50,261 nucleotides of DNA, from NCBI GenBank assembly GCA_020047915.1, contig JAIFND010000095.1, forward strand, positions 1-50,261, read 5' to 3'. The DNA comes from a bacterium. GTDB lineage: Bacteria > Planctomycetota > UBA11346. The notes under the pieces are model-generated. The model had not been told where the DNA came from, did not search any database, and saw nothing but the letters and a program-made list of their open reading frames with translations. This document shows positions 41,341 through 50,261 of this stretch, in pieces. The position numbers were made by a program, and so were the translations under genes. Positions within the stretch are counted from its first letter, which is position 1, and every line of letters starts with the position of its first letter.

Positions 41341-42764
41341 TCCTCGCCAGCCTGCTCGCGGCCGACGGCCCCGAGATCCGCGTGCTGGGGCCGGCCCGCC
41401 AGGAGGGGCTGCTTCGCGTCGCGGTCAGCCAGGCCGGCCTGCCCGCCGAACCGGTGCAGATCCTCGCCGAACTGCAGGACGCTGGCGGTACGGCAGCCGA
41501 GGCCAGTGCCGAACTGGCCGACGCCTCGGCCTTGACCCGGGGCATCGTCCTGGTGCTGGCCCCGACCCGCACCGGCAACGGGGCGATGCAGGTGCTGGTG
41601 ACGCTGACCCAGCCAGTACCAGGTGGCGCGCCGCTGATCACCAGCCAGCGCTGCCCGGTGGCCACTCCGGATGCCGTCCTGGCTGCAGCCGTGGCCGCAG
41701 CCGAACAACTGCGGCGCAGTGGGGAACGTGACCCGCAGCCGTGGCTGTGGGCCGAACAGGCTGCCGAACTGCTGGCCGGCGGAGCAAGCAGCGCCAGCGC
41801 CAGCGAGGTCGAGGCCATCGCCGACCGGTTGCGCCGCTGGCAAGAGGGCTGGCGCCCGGCAGCACCAGCCACCGGCCGCAGTGAACTGGCCGTGCGCGAT
41901 CCGATCGACGACTCGGTCCATCCGTGGCGGCTCCACCTGCCCCCGGGACCGGGGCCGCATCCGCTTGCCGTGATCCTCGCCACGCCGGAACAGCCACCGA
42001 CCAAGGTGCGCTGGCCGGACTGGGATGGACGCCTGCTGGCTGATGCGCTGGCTGCCGGGATGGCAGTGATCGAGATCCACCCCGCCGGAGACCGGCGTTG
42101 GGACGGTGCCGCCTGGCGGCGCATCCCGCTGGTCCTCGCCCAGGCCAGTCGCATCTCCGGCCTCGATACCAGCCGGGGCGTGACCATCTGCGCCGTGCCG
42201 ACCGCCGGAACACCCTACCCGCGCCAGCCGCCAAGCGCGGCCGGATCCCAGCCGGACTGGTGGCGGAAGGTGGTGGACCAGGCCCAGCCATCGAGTGCCG
42301 TGGCGCATGCGGGCCTGGCCGCCTTCGCCGACGCCCCATTCACGCTGGTGGTCGGAACCGGCGAACACGCAGCCGCCCGGCGCGCCAACCGCCTGCTTGC
42401 CGATGCCTTCCGGACGGCCTGGGCCGCCCACGCCCAGGCTCTCGCCCCAGAGCTGCCGGACACGGCCGGACCGGCCGAGCTTGCCGGACGGAATCTGGTG
42501 CTGATCGGCAACCCGAGGTCGAATGCCGTGCTGGCCCGGCTCGGACTGGACCTGCCGGTAACCTGGGATCACCGCCTGGCCAGCGGACCGGATGGCTTCA
42601 GCGCCCTGCGCTCGTCAGGTCCGGCCATCGCGCTGTCGGCCAGGCTGGCGGATGGACGCGCCGTGCTCATCCTCGACGGAGTCGCCCCGCCGTGGGGCGA
42701 CGGCCTGCCGCTGGCGGATCGCCGTGATCGTCTGCTGATTCCGCCGGCTAGCGAAGCTCGTTAG
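41325..42764 (+). CDS. Unknown protein with alpha/beta-hydrolase-like features
   Basis: The product has 479 residues. The first 15 (MFGELILASLLAADG) could be a short signal peptide. The middle (residues about 190-300) has HPWRLHLPPGPGPHPLAVIL and later ICAVPTAGTPY, resembling PHB-depolymerase/prolyl-peptidase-type folds, but no convincing GxSxG serine. The C-terminal third contains FTLVVGTGEHAAARRANRLL and LVLIGNPRSNAVLARLGLDL. That pattern of a Rossmann-like module is seen in secreted hydrolase-like proteins of planctomycete-type bacteria, as far as I can recall. Function unknown. It overlaps the carbonic anhydrase gene by 16 bp and meets the zinc-ribbon gene tail to tail, sharing 4 bp. Confidence 0.8.
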   Translation: MFGELILASLLAADGPEIRVLGPARQEGLLRVAVSQAGLPAEPVQILAELQDAGGTAAEASAELADASALTRGIVLVLAPTRTGNGAMQVLVTLTQPVPGGAPLITSQRCPVATPDAVLAAAVAAAEQLRRSGERDPQPWLWAEQAAELLAGGASSASASEVEAIADRLRRWQEGWRPAAPATGRSELAVRDPIDDSVHPWRLHLPPGPGPHPLAVILATPEQPPTKVRWPDWDGRLLADALAAGMAVIEIHPAGDRRWDGAAWRRIPLVLAQASRISGLDTSRGVTICAVPTAGTPYPRQPPSAAGSQPDWWRKVVDQAQPSSAVAHAGLAAFADAPFTLVVGTGEHAAARRANRLLADAFRTAWAAHAQALAPELPDTAGPAELAGRNLVLIGNPRSNAVLARLGLDLPVTWDHRLASGPDGFSALRSSGPAIALSARLADGRAVLILDGVAPPWGDGLPLADRRDRLLIPPASEAR

Positions 42765-43045
42765 GGAGGCAGCAATTCACCCGCCGGCAAGGGCGGGACG
42801 TCGGCGACCGGCAGCGACGGCACGACCGCGTAGCGCAGCACCAGGGCGCAGACGAGCAGGAACAGGCCGACCAGCAGCAGCGAGCGGCCGCCCTCCAGCC
42901 GACGATGCGAGGCGACCGTCACCTGGTCGTCGCGGACAGCGGCCGCGAGTTGATCGACCTTCACCACCGCGATGCGCTCACCACAAGAACGGCAGAAACG
43001 GGTGCCGATCGGATTCTGGTTGCCGCAGGCCTGGCACGGGATCAT
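42761..43045 (-). CDS. Zinc-ribbon protein with one membrane helix
   Basis: The 94-residue product starts with a zinc ribbon, CQACGNQNPIGTRFCRSCG (CX2C-X11-CX2C, residues 4-22). A linker and one membrane helix (about 55-75, LLLVGLFLLVCALVLRYAVV) follow, then a short proline-rich tail. It is the third gene of a coupled set: its start overlaps the stop of the preceding gene as ATGA. Such ribbons usually mediate protein contacts. Function unknown. Its TAA stop shares bases with the TAG of the convergent gene. Confidence 0.8.
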   Translation of the reverse strand: MIPCQACGNQNPIGTRFCRSCGERIAVVKVDQLAAAVRDDQVTVASHRRLEGGRSLLLVGLFLLVCALVLRYAVVPSLPVADVPPLPAGELLPP

Positions 43046-43824
43046 GGCGTGGCTCCAGTGGCCGGCGCGGCCGGCCAGCGGACGGCGAAGGCGGGCTGGC
43101 GGGCCGGCACCAGTCGGCCGAGCGCCGCGACCAGGCGCTCGCGGTCGGTCTTGACCTCCTGCAGCATGGTGACCACAGCGTCATCCGCGACCTCGGTGGT
43201 AGTCGCCGCGATGATCGCCCGCAAGGCTGGCGCCTCGGCGGCGCGCGGCCGCATCAACCACAAGGCTCCAGCGTGGCGACGCACCTCCTCGACCCGACCG
43301 GCGCTCCAGGCCGTGCGCAGCAGGGTGGTGAGGACGACACGCTGCACCTGCAGGTGGGGCGGGTCCTCGCCTGCGGCATAGAGCGGACCCGGGGTGCGGC
43401 CGGCAAGGGCGGCGGACATCGCGCTGATCAGACGGCCATCACCGGTGCCGTCGAGATCGACATCCGCCGGCTTGCCGGCCTGCAAACGCGCGATCGCGAC
43501 CGTCGCCAGCACGGCGTTGCGTTCCTCCCGCCTGGTCAGGCGGGGGGCCAGCGCTGCGAGTCGCTCGACCGCCTCGGGATCAGCGGGGTCGCAGGCGAGC
43601 AGGGCTGCGGACGGTTCCTCGGGGATGCGCGCCTGCGCGGCGGCGGCGATGCGACGGGCATCAGCAGGACGGTCGCGGCGCATCTGGCTCTGCGCTTCGC
43701 GCAACTCGGACACCGCCTGCCAGCGCCCGACCGCCGACCAGGCGATCAGTCCGGCGAGCAGCACGGCGAGAAGCCCTGCGCCCATCAGCGAGAACGCCAC
43801 CGTCATGCGCTGGGCCGGGCTCAT
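43042..43824 (-). CDS. Single-pass membrane protein with helical repeats, unknown
   Basis: The 260-residue product starts MSPAQRMTVAFSLMGAG. One membrane helix (about 10-32) precedes an Ala-rich, all-helical domain whose spacing resembles TPR repeats (for example DARRIAAAAQARIPEEPSAA, AVLATVAIARLQAGKPAD, EEVRRHAGALWLMRPRAAE). It overlaps the upstream signal-peptidase-like gene and the downstream zinc-ribbon gene, each as ATGA. The three should be made together and may form a membrane complex. No known family recognised. Confidence 0.75.
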   Translation of the reverse strand: MSPAQRMTVAFSLMGAGLLAVLLAGLIAWSAVGRWQAVSELREAQSQMRRDRPADARRIAAAAQARIPEEPSAALLACDPADPEAVERLAALAPRLTRREERNAVLATVAIARLQAGKPADVDLDGTGDGRLISAMSAALAGRTPGPLYAAGEDPPHLQVQRVVLTTLLRTAWSAGRVEEVRRHAGALWLMRPRAAEAPALRAIIAATTTEVADDAVVTMLQEVKTDRERLVAALGRLVPARQPAFAVRWPAAPATGATP

Positions 43825-44291
43825 TCGCGCACCCGTCCCAGGATCACATCGGGGCCGATCAGGCCGCGCGCGATGCTGTCCCGCCCATGCCCGTCGCTGA
43901 GCACGAAGAACTGCCCGGCCGGAATGCGCAGCGGGCCGATCTCCGGCAGGTTGGGGAGGATGGCGGCGACGGCCCCGCCCTCGAGCTTGGCCCCGCCGAC
44001 CTGCAGGTGACCGGCGACAACCTGCAGATCATCGCCCGGCACCGCGAGGATGCGGCCGAAGCCGATGTCGTCGGGGCCGTCCCCGATGCGGTAGGCGAGC
44101 AGATGCCCGGCAAGATAGGGCGGCGGCTGAAGCCAGTAGCCCTCCATGCCTTCGATGCCGCTCAGGTCGCTGTAGTCCTGCGGCGCCTGCACCCGATTGA
44201 GCGCGCTTGGCAGCCACGCCGCCGCCGCGCATACCCCGACCACGAGGAACGCGAACCAGGCGTAGGTGCGCAGGGCCCAGAACATGGCCAT
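43821..44291 (-). CDS. Signal peptidase I-like fold without catalytic residues
   Basis: The 156-residue product has one membrane helix (about 8-30) and an S26-type beta domain. RILAVPGDDLQVVAGHLQVG matches the KRVIGLPGD box. RIPAGQFFVLSDGHGRDS with GLIGPDVILGRV matches the VLGDNRxxSxDSR box. The nucleophile region that should read S-M-x-P-T reads GMEGYWLQP, with no serine. The general-base lysine of the KRV box is replaced (GFGRIL). The fold therefore looks retained but probably inactive as a leader peptidase. It is first of three coupled genes and divergent from gmk. Its start (MAM at 44291 or 44285) has no clear ribosome site. Confidence 0.72.
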   Translation of the reverse strand: MAMFWALRTYAWFAFLVVGVCAAAAWLPSALNRVQAPQDYSDLSGIEGMEGYWLQPPPYLAGHLLAYRIGDGPDDIGFGRILAVPGDDLQVVAGHLQVGGAKLEGGAVAAILPNLPEIGPLRIPAGQFFVLSDGHGRDSIARGLIGPDVILGRVRE

Positions 44292-44407
44292 GTGTGTCGG
44301 CCTCCCGCCCCGTCAGCCAAGGCCCCCCTGCCGCATGGGGATCGGCCGTGTCATCCGGGTGGACCATGCCAGTGGCCGGCGGCGGCCGGGCCCCATCATG
44401 CGCCGCC

Positions 44408-45004
44408 ATGTCCGATTGGCCGACCCTGCCCCCCAGCGCCCGATTCCTGGTCATCTCCGGCCCCAGTGGTGCCGGCAAGAGCACGGTCATCGCCCGCGCC
44501 TGCGCCCTGGAACCCAGCCTGGTGCGCTGCCTGAGCTGCACCACGCGCGCCCCGCGCGGGACCGAGCGGGACGGCGTGGACTACCTCTTCCTCGACCAGG
44601 GTGAATTCGACCGGCGCGCGGCCGCAGGCGGCTTCCTGGAACACGCCGTGGTCTTCGGCAAGGCGAGCTACGGCACGCCGCGCGCCTTTGTAGAGGACCA
44701 GTTGGCGGCCGGATGCAGCGTGATCAAGGACGTCGATGTGCAGGGCGCGGCGCAGATCCGCGCCACCTTCCCGCGCGCCGTGCACATCTTCTTGGTCCCC
44801 CCCTCGGCCACCGAGGTCGCGGATCGTCTGCGCGGCCGTGGCACCGACGCCCCCGAGGTGGTGGCACGCCGCCTCGCCGAGGCCGAGCGTGAGGTCGCGC
44901 GCTGGCGCGACTACGACTACCTCCTGATCAATGACGATGTCGAGCGCACCGCGCAGGACCTCCTGGCCGTGCTGCGCGCCAGCGCCCTGCGGATCCCAAG
45001 CTAG
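44408..45004 (+). CDS. gmk: Guanylate kinase
   Basis: Gmk phosphorylates GMP to GDP. The 198-residue product has the P-loop ISGPSGAGKST at residues 15-25 and the GMP-binding SCTTRAPRGTERDGVDY. The DVQGAAQIR helix and the lid region EVVARRLAEAEREVARW also fit. Length and motifs are standard. The start MSDWPTLPPS at 44408 lacks an obvious ribosome site. Its usual neighbour rpoZ is not present. It diverges from the signal-peptidase-like gene across 116 bp in which I see only short GC palindromes, and it is followed by a cluster of hairpins. Confidence 0.95.
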   Translation: MSDWPTLPPSARFLVISGPSGAGKSTVIARACALEPSLVRCLSCTTRAPRGTERDGVDYLFLDQGEFDRRAAAGGFLEHAVVFGKASYGTPRAFVEDQLAAGCSVIKDVDVQGAAQIRATFPRAVHIFLVPPSATEVADRLRGRGTDAPEVVARRLAEAEREVARWRDYDYLLINDDVERTAQDLLAVLRASALRIPS

Positions 45005-45115
45005 CGGGGCTCCGCCCCAGCCCGAGGCTGATTATGGGCGTCGCCCCGCTAGCTGGCTGTTGCTGCAGGGGCTGTGCCCCCGCACCCCCGACTTTGACTT
45101 GGCAGGTCAAAGTCA
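44999..45115. terminator. Cluster of hairpins between convergent gmk and radical-SAM genes
   Basis: A perfect 12-bp inverted repeat, AGCTAGCGGGGC (44999-45010) with GCCCCGCTAGCT (45043-45054), starts on the gmk stop codon. Next comes GGGGC-TGT-GCCCC (45069-45081). Last is GACTTTGAC (45091-45099) with GTCAAAGTC (45107-45115), a perfect 9-bp stem. Without T-runs these are probably bidirectional end signals or small mobile palindromes. Confidence 0.6.
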
Positions 45116-45141
45116 CTGCCCTCAAGGACTCTAGACCAGCC

Positions 45142-46188
45142 TCAGGCCGTCCACGAGCAATCCGGTTCCTCGGCGAGATAATCACCGGTCAGGGCGTAGG
45201 CGCGCGCGCGGCAGCCGCCGCACGAGGCGGAGAAGGAGCAGTCGCCGCACTTGCCGCCCAACAGCTTGGGGTCGCGCAACTGCGCGAACACGCCGGACGC
45301 GGACCAGATCTGCGCGAACGGCTCGCGCCGGATGTCGCCGCACTCGACCGGCAGGTAGCCGCACGGGAACACCTGGCCGCGGGCGGAGACGAAGCACACC
45401 GCAGAACCGGCCAGGCAGCCGCGCGTTGTCGCGTTGACCCCGGCTTTGTTGCCGTGCGCGTGGCCGCGCAGCGCGCCCAGCTTGCCCTTCTGGCGCGCGA
45501 TGCGCGCGAACTGCGGAGCACAGGTCGCCTTGACGAACAGGCGCGGATCGTCGGCCTGGTCAGCCAACCAGGTCAGCACCCGCTCGACCTCCTCGGCGCC
45601 CAGGCGCTGGGTGTCGTCCAGTTCGACGCCGCAGCCGACCGGCACGACCACGAACAGATGCAGCGCTTCGGCGCCGATGGCGATGCAGCGCTCGCGCAGA
45701 GCGGGGAGCTGGTCGCGGTTATGCTGCGCGACGGTGCAGTTGATCTGGGTCGGGACGCCACGCGCGCGCAGGCGGGCCTGTCCGGCCAGGGCGGCATCGA
45801 ACGCCCCCTTCACCCCACGGAAGGCATCGTGCGTGGCGGCGTCAGAGCCGTCGAGCGAGATCGAGACACGGGCGATACCGGCCGCCGCGATGCGGTCGGC
45901 GACGGCCTCATCGACGCCCGTGCCGTTGGTCGCCAGGGCCAGGGTCAGGCCAGCCTTCTTGGCATGCTCGCACAGGTGCCACAGGTCCGGGCGCATCAGC
46001 GGCTCGCCGCCGCTGAACACCAGGATCGGCTTGCCGACCGCAGCGATGCCGTCGATCAGCCGTTCGGCCTCGGCGGTGGTCAGCTCATCGTTGGTCGCAG
46101 CCGTCTCCAGCCGCCTGCAGTGCTTGCAGGTCAGATTGCAGTCGGCGGTGGTTTCCCAGAAGACGAGGCGCAGGTCGGCAGCGTGCAT
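45142..46188 (-). CDS. Radical SAM/SPASM protein, AhbD/NirJ-like
   Basis: The 348-residue product has the radical-SAM motif CNLTCKHC (C17, C21, C24) in WETTADCNLTCKHCRRLET. SAM contacts follow in VFSGGEPLMRPDL. A C-terminal SPASM region has several cysteines (RGCLAGSAVCFVSARGQVFPCG, then CGDCSFSASCGGCRARAYAL and a final Cys). The GGCRARAYALTGDYLAEEPDC type of ending is characteristic of the NirJ/AhbC/AhbD group, which act on siroheme-derived tetrapyrroles in heme or heme d1 synthesis. No other gene of that pathway is near, so a peptide-modifying role cannot be excluded. It starts at the ATG at 46188. Confidence 0.85.
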   Translation of the reverse strand: MHAADLRLVFWETTADCNLTCKHCRRLETAATNDELTTAEAERLIDGIAAVGKPILVFSGGEPLMRPDLWHLCEHAKKAGLTLALATNGTGVDEAVADRIAAAGIARVSISLDGSDAATHDAFRGVKGAFDAALAGQARLRARGVPTQINCTVAQHNRDQLPALRERCIAIGAEALHLFVVVPVGCGVELDDTQRLGAEEVERVLTWLADQADDPRLFVKATCAPQFARIARQKGKLGALRGHAHGNKAGVNATTRGCLAGSAVCFVSARGQVFPCGYLPVECGDIRREPFAQIWSASGVFAQLRDPKLLGGKCGDCSFSASCGGCRARAYALTGDYLAEEPDCSWTA

Positions 46189-46286
46189 ACGAGGAGGCTA
46201 GCAGATGGCGACCGCAAGAGGTAGTGCCAGGCGCGGAGACGGTCAAGCATGCCTGCCCTGCATGGACGAAGAACGCCCCGACGGAC

Positions 46287-47906
46287 CTACTTGAATGCCG
46301 CCTCGACCGCCGCCGCCTCGGTTCCGGCCTTGGACAGGGCCGTCGCCGACTCGGCGTCCCGACCGACAACCTTCAACCAGAACGCTGCCTGAGCCCAATC
46401 CGCCGCCGTTCCACTGCGCGTCAGATACAACGCCATCTCAGCGCGGTCGGCATCGGCGAGGGTCTTCCACGCCACGCTCAGCACCGTTCCGCCGATCCGC
46501 AGTTCCATGCTCTGGGCGTCGGCTGACTCCATGGTCGCCTGGGCCTGCATGCTGGCGAGCAAGAACACCGGGCCTTTGCCAGTGCCTGCCGCCGCAATTG
46601 CGCGGGTCTGCAGCTGGGCAGTGAATGCCGTCCGCGCTTCGGACGTGGGCTGGACACGCGGCTTGGCCGCTGCCGGCGGTGTGGCCGGCTTCGCCTCGGG
46701 CTTGGCCGGCTTGGCCTTGCCCTTCTTGGCCGGTTCAACCGAAAACCAGGCTCCGACCGGGCCGGGTACGCGGCCAAGCGCAGCGACACTGGGTGGGGGC
46801 GAGGACTTCTTGAAGGACAGCCCGGTGCCCTCCCTGTTAAACTCAGGAGTATTGTTGGCGAATTGGCAGTTGATGAACTCCTCTTTGACATTCAACGCCA
46901 TGAAGATGGCGCCACCCTGGCCCGGGCAGGAGTTGTCCCAGAATGAGCAGTTGGCCATCCACAGATGCCGAGAATGCTGGGTGTAGAGCGCTCCGGCGTG
47001 CTTCACCCGCGCATCCTTGCCGACCACATTGCGCTCGAAGTGGCAGTTGAGGAAGACATGCCCCTCCTGCTTGTCGGTCTGGGTGTAGGCGAACATGCCC
47101 GCCGCGTGGTCGCCGGCGGTATTATCGCGGAACAGACAGCCGGACACGAAGTACTCCCAGCCATCCTTGCCGTCCTTCACCGCATCGCAATACACCGCCC
47201 CACCGATGCCGCCCTGGCCGACCGAACCCTGGTCGGCCCCGCCGCCGAGGCCGAAGGCGTCGCACTTCTCGAACGAGCAGTCGATGAGATAGACCTCGCA
47301 CTGGATCGTGTTGATCGCGCCACCGTTGCTGGCATCGCAATCGAGGAAACTGCAGTTGCTGACCAGCAATGGCCGCTGGCCGCGCACGCCGATCGCCCCA
47401 CCGCCGTCATCGGGCCCCTTCTGCGTGGTCTTGCAGTTCTCGAACTGGCAGTCGATAACCGTCGTTTTGCCGTCGAAATTGGTGTTCCAAATCACCGCCC
47501 CGGTGTCTTTCGCCCGGCAGTTGATGAAGCGCAGGCGCTGGACAGTGAGATCTGTCTTCCACTCCTTGGCGATGGCGCGGGTCTTCTCCTGGCCATCGAT
47601 GGTCACCAGGCCCATGCCGTCGAGGATGATCGGCGTGGCGCGCTGCGACATCAGGAGCTGCTCGTCGAGTTTCAGCGTCACCGGCTGGCCGCCGGTGTCG
47701 AAGACTATGCTGCCGCCGCTGGCGAAGGCTTCGCGCAGGCGCGCAATGTCCGGCTGGCCGTCCTTCAGTTTGATCGTCCAGTCAGGTTTGGCGATCACCA
47801 CCGGTTCAGGCTTGGCCACCAGGTAAGGCGGCTGTGGGCCGGCGGGCGCCTTGGCCTGGGCCGCAGCAAGCACGGCGGCCAGACAGACAAGAAGGATCGA
47901 TCGCAT
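46287..47906 (-). CDS. Secreted right-handed beta-helix protein
   Basis: The 539-residue product starts with a signal peptide (MRSILLVCLAAVLAAAQA, cut near residue 18). From about residue 90 to 365 it is made of repeated short strands with polar turns and regularly placed cysteine or asparagine residues (INCRAKDTGAVIW, IDCQFENCKTT, SNCSFLDCDASNGGAI). This is the pattern of pectate-lyase-like beta-helices and chlamydial-type polymorphic repeats. A Pro/Lys/Ala linker (about 385-420) leads to a C-terminal helical domain. No catalytic residues can be assigned. It may be a cell-surface or periplasmic polysaccharide-binding or lyase protein. It lies downstream of groES, beyond a strong hairpin. Confidence 0.82.
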   Translation of the reverse strand: MRSILLVCLAAVLAAAQAKAPAGPQPPYLVAKPEPVVIAKPDWTIKLKDGQPDIARLREAFASGGSIVFDTGGQPVTLKLDEQLLMSQRATPIILDGMGLVTIDGQEKTRAIAKEWKTDLTVQRLRFINCRAKDTGAVIWNTNFDGKTTVIDCQFENCKTTQKGPDDGGGAIGVRGQRPLLVSNCSFLDCDASNGGAINTIQCEVYLIDCSFEKCDAFGLGGGADQGSVGQGGIGGAVYCDAVKDGKDGWEYFVSGCLFRDNTAGDHAAGMFAYTQTDKQEGHVFLNCHFERNVVGKDARVKHAGALYTQHSRHLWMANCSFWDNSCPGQGGAIFMALNVKEEFINCQFANNTPEFNREGTGLSFKKSSPPPSVAALGRVPGPVGAWFSVEPAKKGKAKPAKPEAKPATPPAAAKPRVQPTSEARTAFTAQLQTRAIAAAGTGKGPVFLLASMQAQATMESADAQSMELRIGGTVLSVAWKTLADADRAEMALYLTRSGTAADWAQAAFWLKVVGRDAESATALSKAGTEAAAVEAAFK

Positions 47907-47975
47907 AGTGGTTAAACGGATACAAATTCCAAACGCTGGCTACTTGCCGAACCGTGCCTCACCTGCGTATGAAAC

Positions 47976-48010
47976 ACACAGGGCCCGTCGTGATGCGACG
48001 GGCCCTGTGT
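47976..48010 (-). terminator. Strong hairpin between groES and the beta-helix gene
   Basis: ACACAGGGCCCGTCG (47976-47990) and CGACGGGCCCTGTGT (47996-48010) form a perfect 15-bp stem around a 5-nt loop. On the minus strand it is followed by GTTTC. It is well placed to end the dnaK-groES transcript. Confidence 0.7.
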
Positions 48011-48041
48011 GGGTCAGAACAGACCGAGAGCTGACTTAGGG

Positions 48042-48157
48042 CTCGCGCAACAATAACTGACGCGATGGAACACGACGCACGCTCGCCCAGCTTGGAGCTT
48101 TGAGCTTCAAGCTTTGAGCCCTCAGGGTGCCTGAGGCGCCAGTTGTTCTTGCGCGAG
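48042..48157. repeat. Nested inverted repeat with AGCTTGG-type array after groES
   Basis: The outer arms CTCGCGCAACAATAACTG (48042-48059) and CAGTTGTTCTTGCGCGAG (48140-48157) pair at 16 of 18 positions. Inside are a single-arm AGCTTGG/AGCTTTG heptamer array (48089-48120) and a small stem CCTCAGG-GTG-CCTGAGG (48120-48136). It begins 4 bp after the groES stop. No coding sequence is seen between 47907 and 48160. Confidence 0.75.
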
Positions 48158-48160
48158 TCC

Positions 48161-48466
48161 TTACTCAATCACAGCGAAAATATCGGTCTCTTCCATGACG
48201 AGGTATTCCTCGCCGCCGACCTTGACCTCGGTGCCGGCGTAGCTGCTGAACAGCACGCGGTCGCCAGCCTTCAGCTGCATCGCCTGGCGCTTGCCGTCCT
48301 CAAGGACCTTGCCGGGGCCGACGGCCACGACCTTGCCTTCCTTCGGCTTGTCCTTGGCCTTCTCGGGGATGATGATGCCGCCGGTGCTCTTCTCGGCGGC
48401 GCTGGAACGCGTCACGATGACGTGCGAACCGATGGGCTGAAGGGCGGACTTGGGGGCTGCTGCCAT
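48161..48466 (-). CDS. groES: Co-chaperonin GroES (Cpn10)
   Basis: GroES caps the GroEL folding chamber. The 101-residue product has the mobile-loop region SSAAEKSTGGIIIPEKAKDKP and the beta-barrel strands EGKVVAVGPGKV, LKAGDRVLFSSYAGTEVKVG and EEYLVMEETDIFAVIE, all standard. GGAG lies 7 nt before the ATG at 48466. It follows dnaK on the same strand, with a heptamer element between, and has no groEL next to it. The partner chaperonin must be encoded elsewhere. Confidence 0.95.
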   Translation of the reverse strand: MAAAPKSALQPIGSHVIVTRSSAAEKSTGGIIIPEKAKDKPKEGKVVAVGPGKVLEDGKRQAMQLKAGDRVLFSSYAGTEVKVGGEEYLVMEETDIFAVIE

Positions 48467-48481
48467 GTTCTACTCCTGGGT

Positions 48482-48594
48482 AGCTTGGAGCTTGGAGCTT
48501 TGAGCTTTGGGCCCGCAGTCACCTGCGATGCGTCCGCTCTCGTTCCAAGCTGGGTGGTTGAAGTGTCGTGAAATCTCGGACTCAAAGCTCAAGG

Positions 48595-48596
<2 letters not shown>
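48482..48596. repeat. Heptamer-armed inverted repeat, AGCTTGG type, between dnaK and groES
   Basis: The left arm (48482-48509) is AGCTTGG, AGCTTGG, AGCTTTG, AGCTTTG, followed by GGCCCGCAG (the GCCCGCA junction). The right arm (48581-48596) is about two inverted units and runs into the dnaK stop codon (48595-48597). The loop is about 70 bp. Confidence 0.85.

Positions 48597-50261
<1,665 letters not shown>

Overview
The window is about 50 kb of GC-rich, densely coded DNA from a Gram-negative-type bacterium. Lipoproteins, an LpoB-like protein, an RND-type adaptor and FtsK point to a diderm. An [FeFe]-hydrogenase with its maturases, phosphotransacetylase and an 11-gene nuo operon point to an anaerobic or facultative hydrogen metabolism. 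The mix of a GH42 beta-galactosidase, AraC regulators, an FHA-GAF-PP2C phosphatase and a standalone FAD-dependent oxidoreductase would fit the Planctomycetota/Lentisphaerota/Verrucomicrobiota neighbourhood. That placement is only an inference from gene content. Both edge genes (hydF at the left, dnaK at the right) run off the window.

Layout. (1) 1-11721, minus strand: hydrogenase region in transcription order hydC, hydB, hydA (frameshifted), pta, hydE, hydG, aspA, hydF. (2) 11966-23404, plus strand, divergent from hydC: nuoABCDHIJKLMN without nuoE, nuoF or nuoG. (3) 23416-32032: a decayed gene, a small unknown gene, an FHA-GAF-PP2C phosphatase, mnmA, a VKOR-DsbA fusion, sixA, argG, an LpoB-like lipoprotein and a PocR/AraC regulator. 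(4) 32104-37759: FAD-dependent oxidoreductase, orphan RND adaptor, GH42 beta-galactosidase and its divergent AraC regulator. (5) 37749-45004: ftsK, rpmA, gamma-carbonic anhydrase, an unknown protein, a three-gene operon containing a signal-peptidase fold that lacks its catalytic residues, and gmk. (6) 45142-50261: a SPASM radical-SAM enzyme, a secreted beta-helix protein, groES and dnaK.

How the genes work together. HydE, HydG and HydF build the H-cluster of HydA. HydABC would couple H2 to NADH and ferredoxin. Pta would turn acetyl-CoA into acetyl phosphate. The 11-subunit Nuo complex has no NADH-input module and may take electrons from ferredoxin or from another donor.

The most striking signal is non-coding. 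At least ten gene junctions, plus two places inside genes, carry arrays of 7-bp units. Most are arranged as two facing arms around a loop of about 30-100 bp. Several different unit sequences are used (GGCGGAA, GGCTGGA, AGCTTGG, TTCGGCG and GC-only units), but the architecture is the same, and the arm-loop junction motif GCCCGCA recurs across different units. Within nuo these elements fill the D-H, H-I, K-L and L-M gaps. Most of the other junctions are short start/stop overlaps. One element is translated as the NuoB tail and NuoC head, and one lies inside hydE. A second dispersed family (24207-24336 and 29143-29380) has several hairpins in which the two copies differ by compensatory base-pair changes.
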